NCBI GenBank assembly: GCA_910592005.1 | Contig: CAJVPP010001562.1 | Location: forward strand, 1-19,197 | Length of the DNA: 19,197 nt | Origin: Funneliformis mosseae | Taxonomy: Eukaryota > Glomeromycota > Glomeromycetes > Glomerales > Glomeraceae | Direction: 5' to 3' | Part shown: one piece after another, positions 8,772-19,087 of the stretch | How the letters are laid out: each line of letters begins with the position of its first letter | How positions within the stretch are numbered: position 1 is the stretch's first letter | Program-made: the position numbers and the translations under genes | The notes under the pieces: model-generated | What the model saw: only the letters and a program-made list of their open reading frames with translations | Database searches by the model: none | Told to the model about the DNA's origin: nothing

Positions 8772-11428
8772 TTAGAAGCGTCCGCGGGAAGGTTTACCAG
8801 TGTTACGACGTGCACGACGTTCTTCTGTGTTAACGGTTTCGCCTCCAATTTCAACTGTATGCGCGTCAAGAGCGCGTCGATATGATTCGAAATTGGAGAA
8901 ATCAACGAAAGCACAGGACTATAAACAACATTTATTAATTAATAAATTAGTTACTTATTTAAGCAAAAAAATATAATAGGTTATTGAAAGGTCTCCTCAC
9001 CTTTGAGTGTACAACGTCAAGATGTTTAACATGGCCAAAGCTCGTGAACGCTGACTTGAGCAGATCATAAGTCATTGAGGATGTGACCCCTTTTACATAT
9101 ATTGAGAGGCTTGTATCTATTTGTTAAAAAGAATATTAAATACAAACTCGGATAGTATAGAAGTTATATTAAACGATACTTACCGCTGTTACGTCGATTA
9201 TTGTTTTTTAACCCCTCGGAACGTCGATCACGATTGTCTCGCATATGTTGAGACTGAGCTTGTGTACCAGACTTTACGGGAACTGATGCGACCACGCCTT
9301 TTGCTTCAGATAATGCAGTATTATTCCACTTTTCTAATCCATTGGCCGCCAAGCTTGCCCAAGTTTTCTTAACCGGTGCTTGCATCTGTGGTGTATGGTT
9401 AGAAGATTTTACCCCTTGCTGTTCAGAGTCACTCGAACCGGTAGTGACGACATTCTTCAAAACGTTTTGAGCAGAGCTTTTCTTGACAGCATGTGCACTA
9501 ATATTCTTGTTTATCGGCTGTTTTGCATTAGCTGGCTGACCCTTATTATTTACAGCAGATGATGATACAGGACAAGCGGTTAAGCCAGAAGGTGATTCTG
9601 GTCGAGATATTCGTTTGGTTTCTTGATCATTTTGCTGAGGTCCCGTAGTCGGAACTTTCTGCAATGTGGACGGTGATTTTGGTGATTTTGGCCCGTTTGA
9701 AGAAACTTGAACCTTATTATCTGTCGCTGATTGAGGAGAATGACTATCTTTCTGTGACTGTGCATCAATGCTAACTACTGGAGACTGAGCAGATGCCTGC
9801 TTTGGAATGTTTGCAGGCTGTTCAGTTCTATTCTGCGTGACATGTGTACCGCTAGTAGTAGTAGATACAATTTGAGTTGATGGAGCTTGACCAACACCTT
9901 GTAACGCGTTGGTTGTTGGCGATTGTTCAGACGGTTTCTTTGAAATCGCAGGCTGCGGTCCATTCTTATCCTGCTCAACTGGTAGCACGTTAGAAGTAGT
10001 TGCTGCGTCAACCGCTGTCGAGTTTGGAGCTTGAACATTATTTCCTTGTAACGATGCCATTTTTATTAGATGTGATTCGACGTTTGCTGGGGCAGTAACT
10101 GGTTCTTGTTTATTCAAGTTCGCAGGTGATTGTGTGTTAGATGAGACAACAGATGCTGATTGAGGCCTGCTTGGATAAGTTTGAATTGATTGCATAAGAG
10201 GAGTTGCATGAACTTCTTGAGACACGATACCCGCCAAAGTTGTGACGGGATCTTTCTCGGTTACATTAGCTGGTTGTTGTCCATTATTGTTTTGCACAAC
10301 GAGCGGTGATGGAGAACTACTCTGAACAGGTTGTGCGATTGTCCCGGATTTTGGAGGTTGTCCGCTTGTATCAGGTGTGATTGATGAGGTAAGTGGTGGT
10401 TGAGTGTGCATTCTGCCATCATCAACAACAGGTACGGTAACTTCCATATCAATAGAAGCTGCACGTAAAGGAACAATAACTGGATTTGTTGAAAATGTAA
10501 CCGGTATATCTAAACCCGTGTCTCTTGGAGTGACCAGAGAAGGTTCTGTAATAGTCGTATTTTGGGTTGAATCAGATGGACTTGCTTGTTCAACCCGGGG
10601 CGAAGAAACATCTATCGGTTCATCGACCAATGTTCCAGCGGGCGAAATGGATGTTCCAGCTACCTCTTCCCCATTGTATATTTCAATATCTTCATCCGAT
10701 TGGAACCGGATGATATCATTCAACACATAATAACCATTTGGCTGCACATCAAGAAAAAAAGTTTGAGCAAATCTTCGTGCAACTTCATTACGGTTACTCA
10801 TTTCACCTAATACTTGAATTACTATTCCACCGTTGTTAGACGCAAGACTATCAACATTGGTGACGAGAACACGACAATCTTCTAAGTTTAAACCTTGGAA
10901 TTTTTCTTTTATTTCCTATTTAGATTCATCAAAAAAAAAAAAAAAAGGTTAGAAAATAAAGCTATGAATAATTGAGACTTTTTTTAAAAAAAAAAAAATA
11001 AATAAAGGGAAGGTAGAAATCGATAATTTAATAAAACGGAATAAAAAAAAAATTAGTTAAGCTGTAGAAGTATTTAAAGGTGAGGCGGTTTGGATCTATC
11101 AATGCAAAACTTTCTGCAAGTATAAATATCTTGAAAACACGATCAAGAAGTTTACAAAGAAATTCTATTCTGATCTCACCTTCTCTCCTTGAGAAAGAGT
11201 CACAGTCTCACCTTCTGTTCCATGGATGAGGGATGATTTTTGTCCGTAGAAGCAGTATAGGCGACTTGGGTCTTTGTTTAAGAACGTATAGTATTCATGA
11301 ACGAAAAGCCAACCCACTTCTGAAGCGTTTATTTTGTGACCGGCAGGAGGCCCATTAATACCAGTTTGTGCGGTCAGTGTGTTAGAAGTTGTAGCATTAA
11401 TTGTGGTAGAAATTGTTGTAGTGGCCAT
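8772..11428 (-). CDS. G3BP-type NTF2-domain and RRM protein, four exons
   Basis: Exons on the minus strand are 11428-11180, 10915-9184, 9116-9001 and 8918-8772, joining to 747 residues. Introns are 10916-11179, 9117-9183 and 8919-9000, all GT..AG. Residues about 36-160 form an NTF2-like domain: VGWLFVHEYYTFL, RLYCFYGQKSSLIHG, the splice junction QGEK/EIKEKF, VDSLASNNGG, and RRFAQTFFL..GYYVLNDI, matching human G3BP and fission-yeast Nxt3. Residues 160-660 are a disordered Ser/Pro/Gln/Thr-rich linker. Residues 661-735 form one RRM with RNP2 SIYVKGV (665-671) and RNP1 CAFVDF (701-706); an intron falls between them. The tail is Arg-rich and ends PSRGRF. G3BP proteins are cytoplasmic RNA binders that nucleate stress granules, and in fungi (Bre5/Nxt3) serve as cofactors of the Ubp3/USP10 deubiquitinase. 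At 747 residues it is longer than human G3BP1 (466), mostly through the linker. Confidence 0.92.
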
Positions 11429-11925
11429 ATTTCTTTAAGCTCGAATTTTTTTAAGAAAGCTTGACCGTTTAATTTTTTTTAAATTAATGATACTTACGAT
11501 TGGTTAGTTTTTAGTACGGCTAAATATTCACTTGACCTGTTTGGGCAAAATTATAAAATTATGTCAAATTAATTTAGGTGATATTGCGGTTTTAATCAAC
11601 CAAAATGACATCTCTGATAGTTTTATATATACAGAAAACATCAATTTGTAAAATCCGAATTGCAAAGCTTGTAAATAGCAGTATTCATTTCATATTTAAA
11701 TTACAAAAGATCGAACCGAAAAAAGTTCATTTATTTATTTTATTTCCTCTACATTTTTTTTTTTATTACTACAAAAAAACGGGATAAGATTAATAAATAT
11801 TAAATGTGGATGTTGACATTAATAATACAACCATTGGAATCGGCACTTTCCAATAACCCTCGTTTTTTTGTATGGATTGGTACATAATTTCTTGTAAATA
11901 GCCATATTTCTTTCGATTTCGATTG
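11429..11925. other. Intergenic region upstream of the G3BP-like gene
   Basis: This 497-bp gap lies between the start of the G3BP-like gene and the stop of the Mms22-like gene, both on the minus strand. It is AT-rich with T runs and presumably contains the G3BP promoter and the 3' UTR of its neighbour. I see no gene, tRNA or repeat in it. Confidence 0.4.
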
Positions 11926-13594
11926 TTAATTAATTGCCTTTACCGTTTCCAAGCATTCTTTTGCTTTTAATTTAATTTCAGGGTCTTGAGAAATAAAAAA
12001 TTTCTTTATTAGTTTAATAAGTTTAAGTAAAATGAATTATTATTCTTCACATTTTCACTAACCCATTCTTTCATCTCGACACTTTCGTTTGAGCAACTCA
12101 AATAAATCCAAAAGAGTTTGCTATTATCAAATCAAATCAAATCAAACTTTAGACCGATTTTATTGTGAGAAATGTCAAACAATATATAATTTATACCTTT
12201 GTGCCAGTTCCATAACTAGTTAACATCTTTAATGCTTGGTTCAATAACATTAAAGTTCTTATTATCCATTCTTGATTTCTTTTTGAAATATAAGTGAACC
12301 TATTTAAAATATATTCGCTCATTGGTTTCTTATTGATCAAAGCAATGACCGAACAAATCGAAATCACTATATTTTCATTGGCTTTGTCCTGAACCCCTTT
12401 GCAACGCATATTGTTTATTAAAACTCTAGTATGTTTATTGAATTTTGAAATAAATTCATTTACATGATCTATCGGTGTATCATCTATTATACGTCCAAGC
12501 AACTGTAATGTCAAATCAAGATATCTTTGAGTCAAGATGGTAATATCCGGTACATTACACGCATTAATTGGCACAATCACAATTAATTTCACTAAAATTT
12601 TATAACAATTATTTATTCCATTATTATTAGGTCGCCATCCTGCCCAATACATCATCAAATCCCTTATTAAAGATCTTGCTTGTTCTGGCCAGGGATTTCC
12701 TACATAAATATTTTTGTGAAGTTCCTCAAAGAGTTCTAAATATTTTTCAATTGGAAAGTTTTTATCATTTGGTGAAGATACTGGTGTTATATCTGCCCAT
12801 TGCAGCAAATCTTTTAGCTTTTTCGATACCAAGTTTTGTTCAAGTGGTCGAGATGATCGAGATGATATTGAAGCACGCTGGGAAATAATATCACTCGTTG
12901 TCCTGTAATTAGTGTTTGTCTCATCATCGCTACTTATTAGGTTCACATCGTGTATTTCGACTTCATTACTTTCATCATTTGAATTAGAAACAGATTCATC
13001 ATGAATACTACTAAATTCTGATTCGATTTCTTCTTCATTACTCGATTCAGGACTTAAGTCGCCTTCAATACTTGTCACCGTTATATTATCTTCATAATCA
13101 TCATCATCTTCATCACTATCTTCATGATAAATACCATCCAATAACGTTGAAGGTGAAGTAACAAGTTGACGTTCAACACTAACCTTCCGTGATTCATTCT
13201 GTGATACATTTTGCTTTCTTGATGTAGATAAACCAACATTTTGACGGGCAATATCTCTTGATACATTTGGTTGATTTGTTGGAGTTGGAGACCTGCCGAA
13301 ATTTTGACGGTTTGACATCCCTAGAACTTTTTTCCCTCCTTGTGATTCTTGTTCAAAATGCCATTGATCTTCCTGTGATTCCCCTACATCATTTTCAACA
13401 AATGATAAGTCTGTTTCGTCTTCGACATAACCACCGTAAGTTTCTATTATACTATTCTCATTCCGAAGAACTTCTTTATCTACTTCAACTGGTACACCTT
13501 GATTTCTAGCTTGTATCCTCTCGGCGGTATACGGTCGAAGTTGTTCAAAATTTCTTTTCCTCAGGTTTCTTATAACGGAAGTTGTTACTGGCAT
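11926..13594 (-). CDS. Putative Mus7/Mms22-type replication-repair protein, three exons
   Basis: Exons on the minus strand are 13594-12197, 12120-12063 and 11984-11926, joining to 504 residues and ending KAKECLETVKAIN. Introns are 12121-12196 (GTATAA..ATAG) and 11985-12062 (GTTAGT..TCTCAAG with a good pyrimidine tract). The N-terminus LRKRNFEQLRPYTAERIQ followed by RNQGVPVEV resembles the LRxRxxxQLxPYxxE..RG..PV signature I associate with fungal Mus7/Mms22, which acts with a cullin ligase at stalled replication forks. That link is from memory of the family pattern. A long acidic Ser/Asp/Glu region (about residues 155-230) follows. Residues about 280-504 look all-helical (LLQWADITPV, IRDLMMYWAGWRP) and match nothing I know. 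Fungal Mus7 proteins are usually well over 1000 residues, so this would be a short form. Divergence from PRI1 across a promoter with cell-cycle boxes supports an S-phase role. Confidence 0.5.
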
Positions 13595-13700
13595 TATTCA
13601 CTCTATATGTTCTCTATACAAGAATTTTTTATTATTAACTGAACACGAAATACTATTTATATTTATTTACATCTGCACTTTCCCTTTATAGTATGGTAAA

Positions 13701-13714
13701 ACGCGTCGCGAAAA
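13701..13714 (+). promoter_or_regulatory. Abutting MCB and SCB-like boxes
   Basis: ACGCGTCGCGAAAA joins a palindromic MluI cell-cycle box to a CNCGAAAA Swi4-type box with no spacer. It lies 201 bp upstream of the PRI1 ATG and 107 bp upstream of the divergent ATG. Confidence 0.55.
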
Positions 13715-13824
13715 ATTCAAATGTAGTTAGTGTTTCACGTAACTTGTACGGTATATACAAATAAAGTTAAAAGTTTTATTAATTACCTAATTTATATTTA
13801 TGTTCCTGTTATAAATAACTTCAA

Positions 13825-13830
13825 ACGCGT
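13825..13830. promoter_or_regulatory. Second MCB box
   Basis: A palindromic ACGCGT lies in the context CAAACGCGTC, 72 bp before the PRI1 start codon and just upstream of a TATA-like stretch. Confidence 0.5.
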
Positions 13831-13901
13831 CTTTTTTATAAAAAAAAAAAAAAAAAAAACCACTCGCATCTATATCATTATAAAATTTTCTGATTTAAGC
13901 C

Positions 13902-16067
13902 ATGGATATTGACGAGCCCCAAGTTAATAAACCCCAAAGGTTTTTATCATAATCATAATTTTAGTGATTCGTACGAATTAAATTATTTAAACCTTTTTAA
14001 TATCTAGAATCGAAAACGAGGGGGATTCGGTGGAACTTTTACGCGTTTTTTATCAACGACTTTTTCCATTTAAAATTTATTGCTACTGGTTAAATTATGG
14101 CATTGGTAGATGTATTATAGAATTATCCTTTTAAAACGATTCATTCTGTTAACCAAAATATCTTATACAGATGTTGGTAAATTGTTCCAAAATCGCGAAT
14201 TCAATTTTGTTAACAACAATGATGCTTATATACGATACCTATCGTTCGATACCATTGAAGAATTCAAAAATGAAGTTCTAAGAGTGTATCCAAAGAAAAT
14301 TGATATTGGAGCGGTTTTCTCAGCTAAAGTAATTGATTTTCAATGTTATATGTAACATGCATTCAAAATTAAAGACTAACAAGATAGGATGCGTATTATT
14401 CGTTAAATAGCCCAAAGAAAAGAAATCATTGAAACTTTCAGCATTAAAACCTGTTGAGAAAGAATTGCTCTTTGATATTGATATGAACGATTACGACGAA
14501 TTTCGTACTTGTTGCAGGTAAATTGATTCGAGATTGGTCAACAACCAAAGAATTCAAAAAATTCATATTTGCAATATTCGAATTAATAGTGGCGCTGTCA
14601 TTTGTGAGAAATGCTGGCAGTTAATAACGGTTGCCATTAAAATATTAGACGCAGCTTTAAGAGGTAATTAATTATTTATAAAATACCTTATGCTTTACAA
14701 GACGAATGTCACTATATCTATAATCTAAATTCCGTATTAATATTTATATTCTAAAGAGGACTTTGGTTTTAAGCACTTACTCTGGGTATATTCTGGTCGT
14801 CGTGGAGTTCATTGTTGGGTTTGTGATGAACGGGCACGTAATTTGAGTGACGATGAAAGAAAGTCAATAGCTTCATATTTAGGAGTTATTAAGGTTTGAA
14901 CCTTTGAGTTTATTTATATAAAAACCATTTATACATATCGATTATTCATTTTCATATTTTTTTTTTTTTTTTTATAGGGAGGCGCTCAGAAAAACAAAAA
15001 AGTTTATCTACCTAAACATCATCAACTTCATCCTTCATTAAGGTATTTTATAACAAATGTTATTTTTGTTTTAGAATTTTTATTCATTTTTACTATTTTG
15101 TAGTCGCGCTTTTAATATCATTGAGGAATATTTTGAGCAGGTTATTTTAAGGGATCAAGAAGTATTGAAAGATGAACAAGAATGGTCAAAAGTTCTAGAC
15201 TGTATTCCCGACATTGGTGAGTTTAATGTATCTTATAGCAAGATAAAATATCAATTTTGTAACGATATCAATTAATTATATCAAAATACTCTCGTTCAGA
15301 TGTAAGGCAAAGGTTGAATGACAATTGGAGAAAAAATCCTTGTAGACATTCGATTCAAAAGTGGGACGATCTGATAAATGCATTAGGGGTATAGTTTTGT
15401 ATGAATCATTCATGTAAAGGCAATGATAATTAATTGATTTAACTTGATTGTTTTGTAATCATTGTAGAATCAAAAGAAAGGCGATATAGTTAAAAAGGAA
15501 ATTATGTTTCAATACTTATACCCGAGACTTGATGAAGCAGTTTCAACAAAAATGATTCATTTGTTGAAAAGTCCGTTTTGTGTACATCCAAGCACTGGTA
15601 AGTTTATCGAAAATAATTGAGATATGTATTTCAAGATAAAAATTATTTATTTATTATGATAGGGCAAGTATGTGTACCGATAATACCAGAAGAATGTGAA
15701 AATTTTAATCCTATGAGAGTTCCTACGATCTATTCACTCTATAATGAAATTGATGATTACAATAAAAATAACGTGAATAAAGATAGAGAAAGAAACTTAC
15801 ACGGTAATTATAAACAAATTTTTAGTTTTAAACATCAAATGATAAATTTTTTTTTTTGTTTTATTTTTATAGTTATCGAAAAGACGTCCCTAAAACCATA
15901 TATTAAGTACTTTGAAAGCTTCGTCCATAATATATTGAATGAAATTAGGGCGAAGAATAAAGGTATTTATAAATAGAGTTAGAATTATTTTTGACATAAA
16001 ATAGACTAATTTTATATGAATTATTTTTTTTTTAATAATAGTTATGCAAACTTCTATGGAATTTTGA
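13902..16067 (+). CDS. PRI1: DNA primase catalytic (small) subunit, 13 exons
   Basis: Exons are 13902-13939, 14008-14105, 14171-14328, 14411-14517, 14590-14663, 14757-14893, 14978-15042, 15104-15216, 15300-15388, 15468-15597, 15663-15803, 15873-15962 and 16042-16067. They join to 421 residues, very close to human PRIM1 (420). All junctions are GT..AG and in frame. The protein synthesises the RNA primer in the Pol alpha-primase complex at replication forks. Diagnostic features are [27 protein letters not shown], the catalytic pair in [11 protein letters not shown] (Asp120, Asp122), zinc ligands Cys132, Cys133, Cys139 and Cys142 ([12 protein letters not shown]), the signature [16 protein letters not shown] (Arg173, Arg174, His177), YPRLDEAVS with the third acidic residue Asp315, and [13 protein letters not shown]. 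The first exon is only 38 nt, in a good CCATGG context. The last junction gives a TSMEF end; without it translation would stop at 15976 after KGIYK. AATAAA at 16165-16170 may be the polyadenylation signal. Confidence 0.95.
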
Positions 16068-16579
16068 AATGTATTCAGTGAATTGCAATTATGTATTATT
16101 ATTATACAAACTTTTCAATGATTAAAATCAGCTGGTGTTTATACATTATTAATTTGTGAATTATAATAAAAATACAAATAATAACCAACTTTTTTATTTC
16201 AATTATGCTTTTTATGATTTAGTATAATTGAATTTTTTTTTCAAATTAGTTTTCTTTTTTTTTGATAATATAGTAATCATATAATAATTATAATAATTAA
16301 AAAATTAATTACTTATAAATTTTAGGTAAATAGTAAAACAAATTATATTAAAGTAATTTTTATAGTAATATTCAAAATTAAAAATATAAAAAACTTAATA
16401 ATAATTAGAAAAATAATAACTCTTATAATGATAATAATTTAAATAATTAAAATAATAAAATTTAAATAAGTTTAATAAAAATGATAAAATATAAAAGTAT
16501 TTTATTATATATAATATTATTATAAATAATTAAGTAGATTATATAATAAATTAATTTTTTTAAATTTTTAAGATTTAAA

Positions 16580-16850
16580 TAAAATCATAAATATGTAGTC
16601 AAACTATATTAATCATTATATTTGATATTTTAAATTATGTAGAATATAATATAAAAGTATTACATAAAATTTTAAATAACATAAAAGTTAGCTTTAAGTC
16701 AACTTTTAAAATATTTCATATATAAATCATATGTAATTATAAATATTAATAATTTAGACTTCAAAGATTTGGGCTAAATTATACTAAATATTATATTTGA
16801 TATATTAGGTTATGTAAAATATAATATAAATATATCACAATAAAATTATA
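16580..16850. repeat. Diverged direct duplication, about 60 bp
   Basis: A segment around 16612-16672 (TTATATTTGATATTTT...TTATGTAGAATATAATATAA) recurs around 16788-16848 with the same order of words (TTATATTTGATATATT, TTATGTAAAATATAATATAA, then a run ending in AAAATT). By eye they agree at about four of five positions. The low complexity of the region weakens the case. Confidence 0.4.
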
Positions 16851-17159
16851 TAGATATATATATTAATTTAATTTAAATTTTAAATAAAAAAGCAATATTT
16901 TATTATAAAAAATTATTTTGCATTTTTATTAAAATTTAAATTTTAACTTTTTAAATTTTATTTTAAATATTCAAAAAATATCATTAACAAATATTAATAA
17001 TTGTAATTTTTACATAAATAATATATGTAAAGAAAGAATTAAAAAAAATTTTAAAATGAAATAAACATTCTAGAAATAAATAAAAATATTGTACCCATTA
17101 ATATGTTACTTTATCAAATTTATTATACTCAATTAATATTAAATAAAATATCAAAAATT

Positions 17160-17620
17160 AAAAGTTATCAATATCTAAAGCATAATATTTATAAAACAAA
17201 TTAACAAATTTATTTAAAATTCTAAAAAGATTAATTGAGTATTAAAATTTAATAAAGATATAATGATTTGTAATATTTGTAAAAAAAAAACTGATAAATA
17301 TTTAAAATATTTACAACATGAAAAATATTAAGTACCAATAACTAGAAAAAATAATTATAATAATTTATAAAATAAATTAATTGATGATAATAAATATAAA
17401 AATATATGTTAACATTTAAAGCATAAAATTTATTTAAGTAAAATAAAATCAAATAAAGAAAAGAATTATATAAATAAAATCTTACTAAAATTTCAAAAAG
17501 ATTAATTGAATTATTTTGTAATATATGTAGAAAAAGAATTGATAAAGATCTAGAATATTTAGAAATTAAAGAATATAAAGTACTAATTACTAAAAATAAT
17601 AATATTATATTAAAAGTAGA
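17160..17620. repeat. Diverged tandem duplication with Cys-codon remnants
   Basis: Two stretches, about 17160-17350 and 17400-17600, share an ordered series of words: TAAAGCATAA, AAAAAGATTAATTGA, TTTGTAATAT(T/A)TGTA, TGATAAA, and AGTAC(C/T)AATAACTA or AGTACTAATTACTA. In one frame both copies encode a CNIC-(K/R)-K/R-like segment before stop codons intervene, as if a small coding region was duplicated and decayed. Confidence 0.4.
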
Positions 17621-17960
17621 AAATTAGAAAAAAGAAAATAGTATTGAAGTACTTTTTAGTCATCAATGTCTCTAGACCAAAACTTTATAGAAAACGTTTG
17701 GAGGTTAATGAAAATTTATATACAAAAAAAATTTGATTAATTAGAGGGTTAAAGAGGAAACTTACAAAGAATAAAACTAATTATCATCTGTATTTATTAC
17801 GAATTTGGTAGCTAGCATGAAAAGGTATACAGTCATACTTATAGAATCAGGTAGTGATTATATAATGTATTATTAATATGCAATCCTTATGAATTGCAAC
17901 AGTTAGACAGGGTGTTCAAGTAGTGATTCTTTTAAGTTTACATAGTAATCTAATAATTAT

Positions 17961-18053
17961 CTCAGTAAGTTAATAGTTCTTTTATATACTGCAAAATATA
18001 TTCACACCTCAGTTAGTTAAGTTCTATTATATATTAAAAATATATTTAAACCT
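17961..18053. repeat. Two tandem copies of a 46-bp unit
   Basis: The series CTCAGTAAGTTAATAGTTCT, TATATACT, AATATATT and ACACCT at 17961-18007 is repeated in diverged form (CTCAGTTAGTTAAGTTCT, TATATATT, AATATATT and AAACCT) at 18008-18053. Confidence 0.4.
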
Positions 18054-18295
18054 ACAATGAATGTATTATATACTACCTAATGTATTCAATACATTATCAA
18101 GTATATTTCCATATGTTAAGTTAAAATTAAATGTGAATTACATTACAAATACAAAGTGTTACAAAATATTTCAAGTAAATTAAATAAAGATTTATTAGTA
18201 AATAAATAAACTAAAAGCTAAAAATACTAAACTAAGGAAATACAAAAGAAGAATTAATCATAAATAGAAAAGAGTAGTCTTACTAAAGCTCTGAA

Positions 18296-18401
18296 CAGTT
18301 CAGATTAATCTGAAAATTTTTGGTTCGGATCAACTTCAGTTCGGTTTCAGATTACAAAAATTTCAATCCAAAAATTTTGAATTAATCTGAAATTTCAGAT
18401 C
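18296..18401. repeat. Left terminal inverted region
   Basis: Left arm of the element. It starts CAGTTCAGATTA and ends with a 34-nt block that has a near-perfect inverted partner at 19088-19121. Words TTCAG, AGATTA and GGTTCGG recur within it. Confidence 0.65.
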
Positions 18402-19087
18402 GTTTGAAATGATGAAATTATTGTTCTAAACGAACGATAAAAGGATCGTTCGATTGGAACGATTGAAGTTATCGTTCTAAACGAACAATAAAAAAATCAT
18501 TCGATTGGAACAATGAAATTATCGTTCTAAACGAACAATAAAAAATTGTTCATTTAGACGATTGAAGTTATTGTTCAATTAGAACGATCAAATTATCATT
18601 CTAAAAGAATGATAAAAGAATCGTTTATTTGGAACAATTGAAGTTATCATTCCAAACGAACGATAAAAAAATCGTTCTATTAGAACGATCAAATTATCGT
18701 TCTAAAAAAATGATAAAAGAATCGTTCATTTGGAATAATTGAAGTTATCGTTTCAAACAAATGATAAAAAAATCATTCAATTGAAACGATCAAATTATCA
18801 TTCCAAATGAACGATAAAAGAATCGTTCATTTGGAACGATTGAAATTATCATTCCAAACAAATGATAAAAAAATCATTTGATTGAAACGATTAAATTATT
18901 GTTCCAATCGAACGATAAAAAAATCGTTCATTTGAAACAATTGAAGTTATCGTTCCAAACGAACGATAAGAAAATCGTTCATTTAGAATGATTGAAGTTA
19001 TCGTTCCAAATGAACGATAAGAAAATCGTTCATTTGGAACAATTGAAGTTATCGTTCCAAAAGAATAATAAAAGGATCATTCTAAAT
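18402..19087. repeat. Tandem array of about 14 hairpin units, 50-51 nt period
   Basis: The consensus unit is the arm ATCGTTCATTTGGAACGAT, a 7-nt loop TGAAGTT, the reverse-complement arm ATCGTTCCAAATGAACGAT, and an A-rich spacer of about 6 nt. Near-consensus starts at 18923, 18974 and 19025 are 51 nt apart. Loops are found near 18413, 18465, 18513, 18562, 18588, 18638, 18688, 18739, 18789, 18840, 18890, 18941, 18991 and 19042. One interval (18562 to 18588) is half-length, marking an internal deletion. Every arm is itself a palindrome of ATCGTTC and GAACGAT. Confidence 0.8.

Larger units (their letters stand above)
13595..13901. promoter_or_regulatory. Divergent promoter of the Mms22-like gene and PRI1
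   Basis: This 307-bp region separates two start codons facing away from each other. It contains ACGCGT at 13701-13706 immediately followed by CGCGAAAA at 13707-13714, and a second ACGCGT at 13825-13830. It also has a TATA-like TTTTTTATAAAA and a 20-A run (13840-13859) close to the PRI1 start. The boxes are the yeast MCB and SCB sites bound by MBF and SBF to activate DNA replication genes at G1/S. None of the other gene-flanking regions in this window shows ACGCGT. Confidence 0.6.
16068..18295. other. Extremely AT-rich gene-free region
   Basis: This 2.2-kb stretch is nearly all A and T, with no ORF, tRNA or known element that I can support. It holds diverged internal duplications (listed separately) and one patch of more mixed composition at about 17640-17960, which may be a decayed mobile-element fragment. 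An AATGTATT-C-AATACATT palindrome lies at 18079-18095. The first 100-150 bases are probably the 3' UTR of the primase gene. Confidence 0.5.

Noticed and set aside
10404..10730. Protein gene on the + strand
   Set aside because: It is the antisense reading of the G3BP-like linker, whose minus-strand frame is supported by the NTF2 and RRM domains at both ends.
14110..14355. Stand-alone small gene on the + strand
   Set aside because: It is an intron read-through of primase exon 3. The family sequence starts at the splice site 14171 and stops matching at 14328.
15617..15976. Stand-alone small gene on the + strand
   Set aside because: It covers primase exons 11 and 12 with the intron between them read through. 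The primase reading frame explains it fully.
16068..18295. Mitochondrial DNA insertion
   Set aside because: The extreme A/T content suggested it, but no mitochondrial gene, tRNA or rRNA fragment could be recognised on either strand.
18402..19087. CRISPR-like repeat-spacer array
   Set aside because: The periodicity is regular, but there are no unique spacers: every segment is a variant of the same palindromic word, and the genome is eukaryotic.
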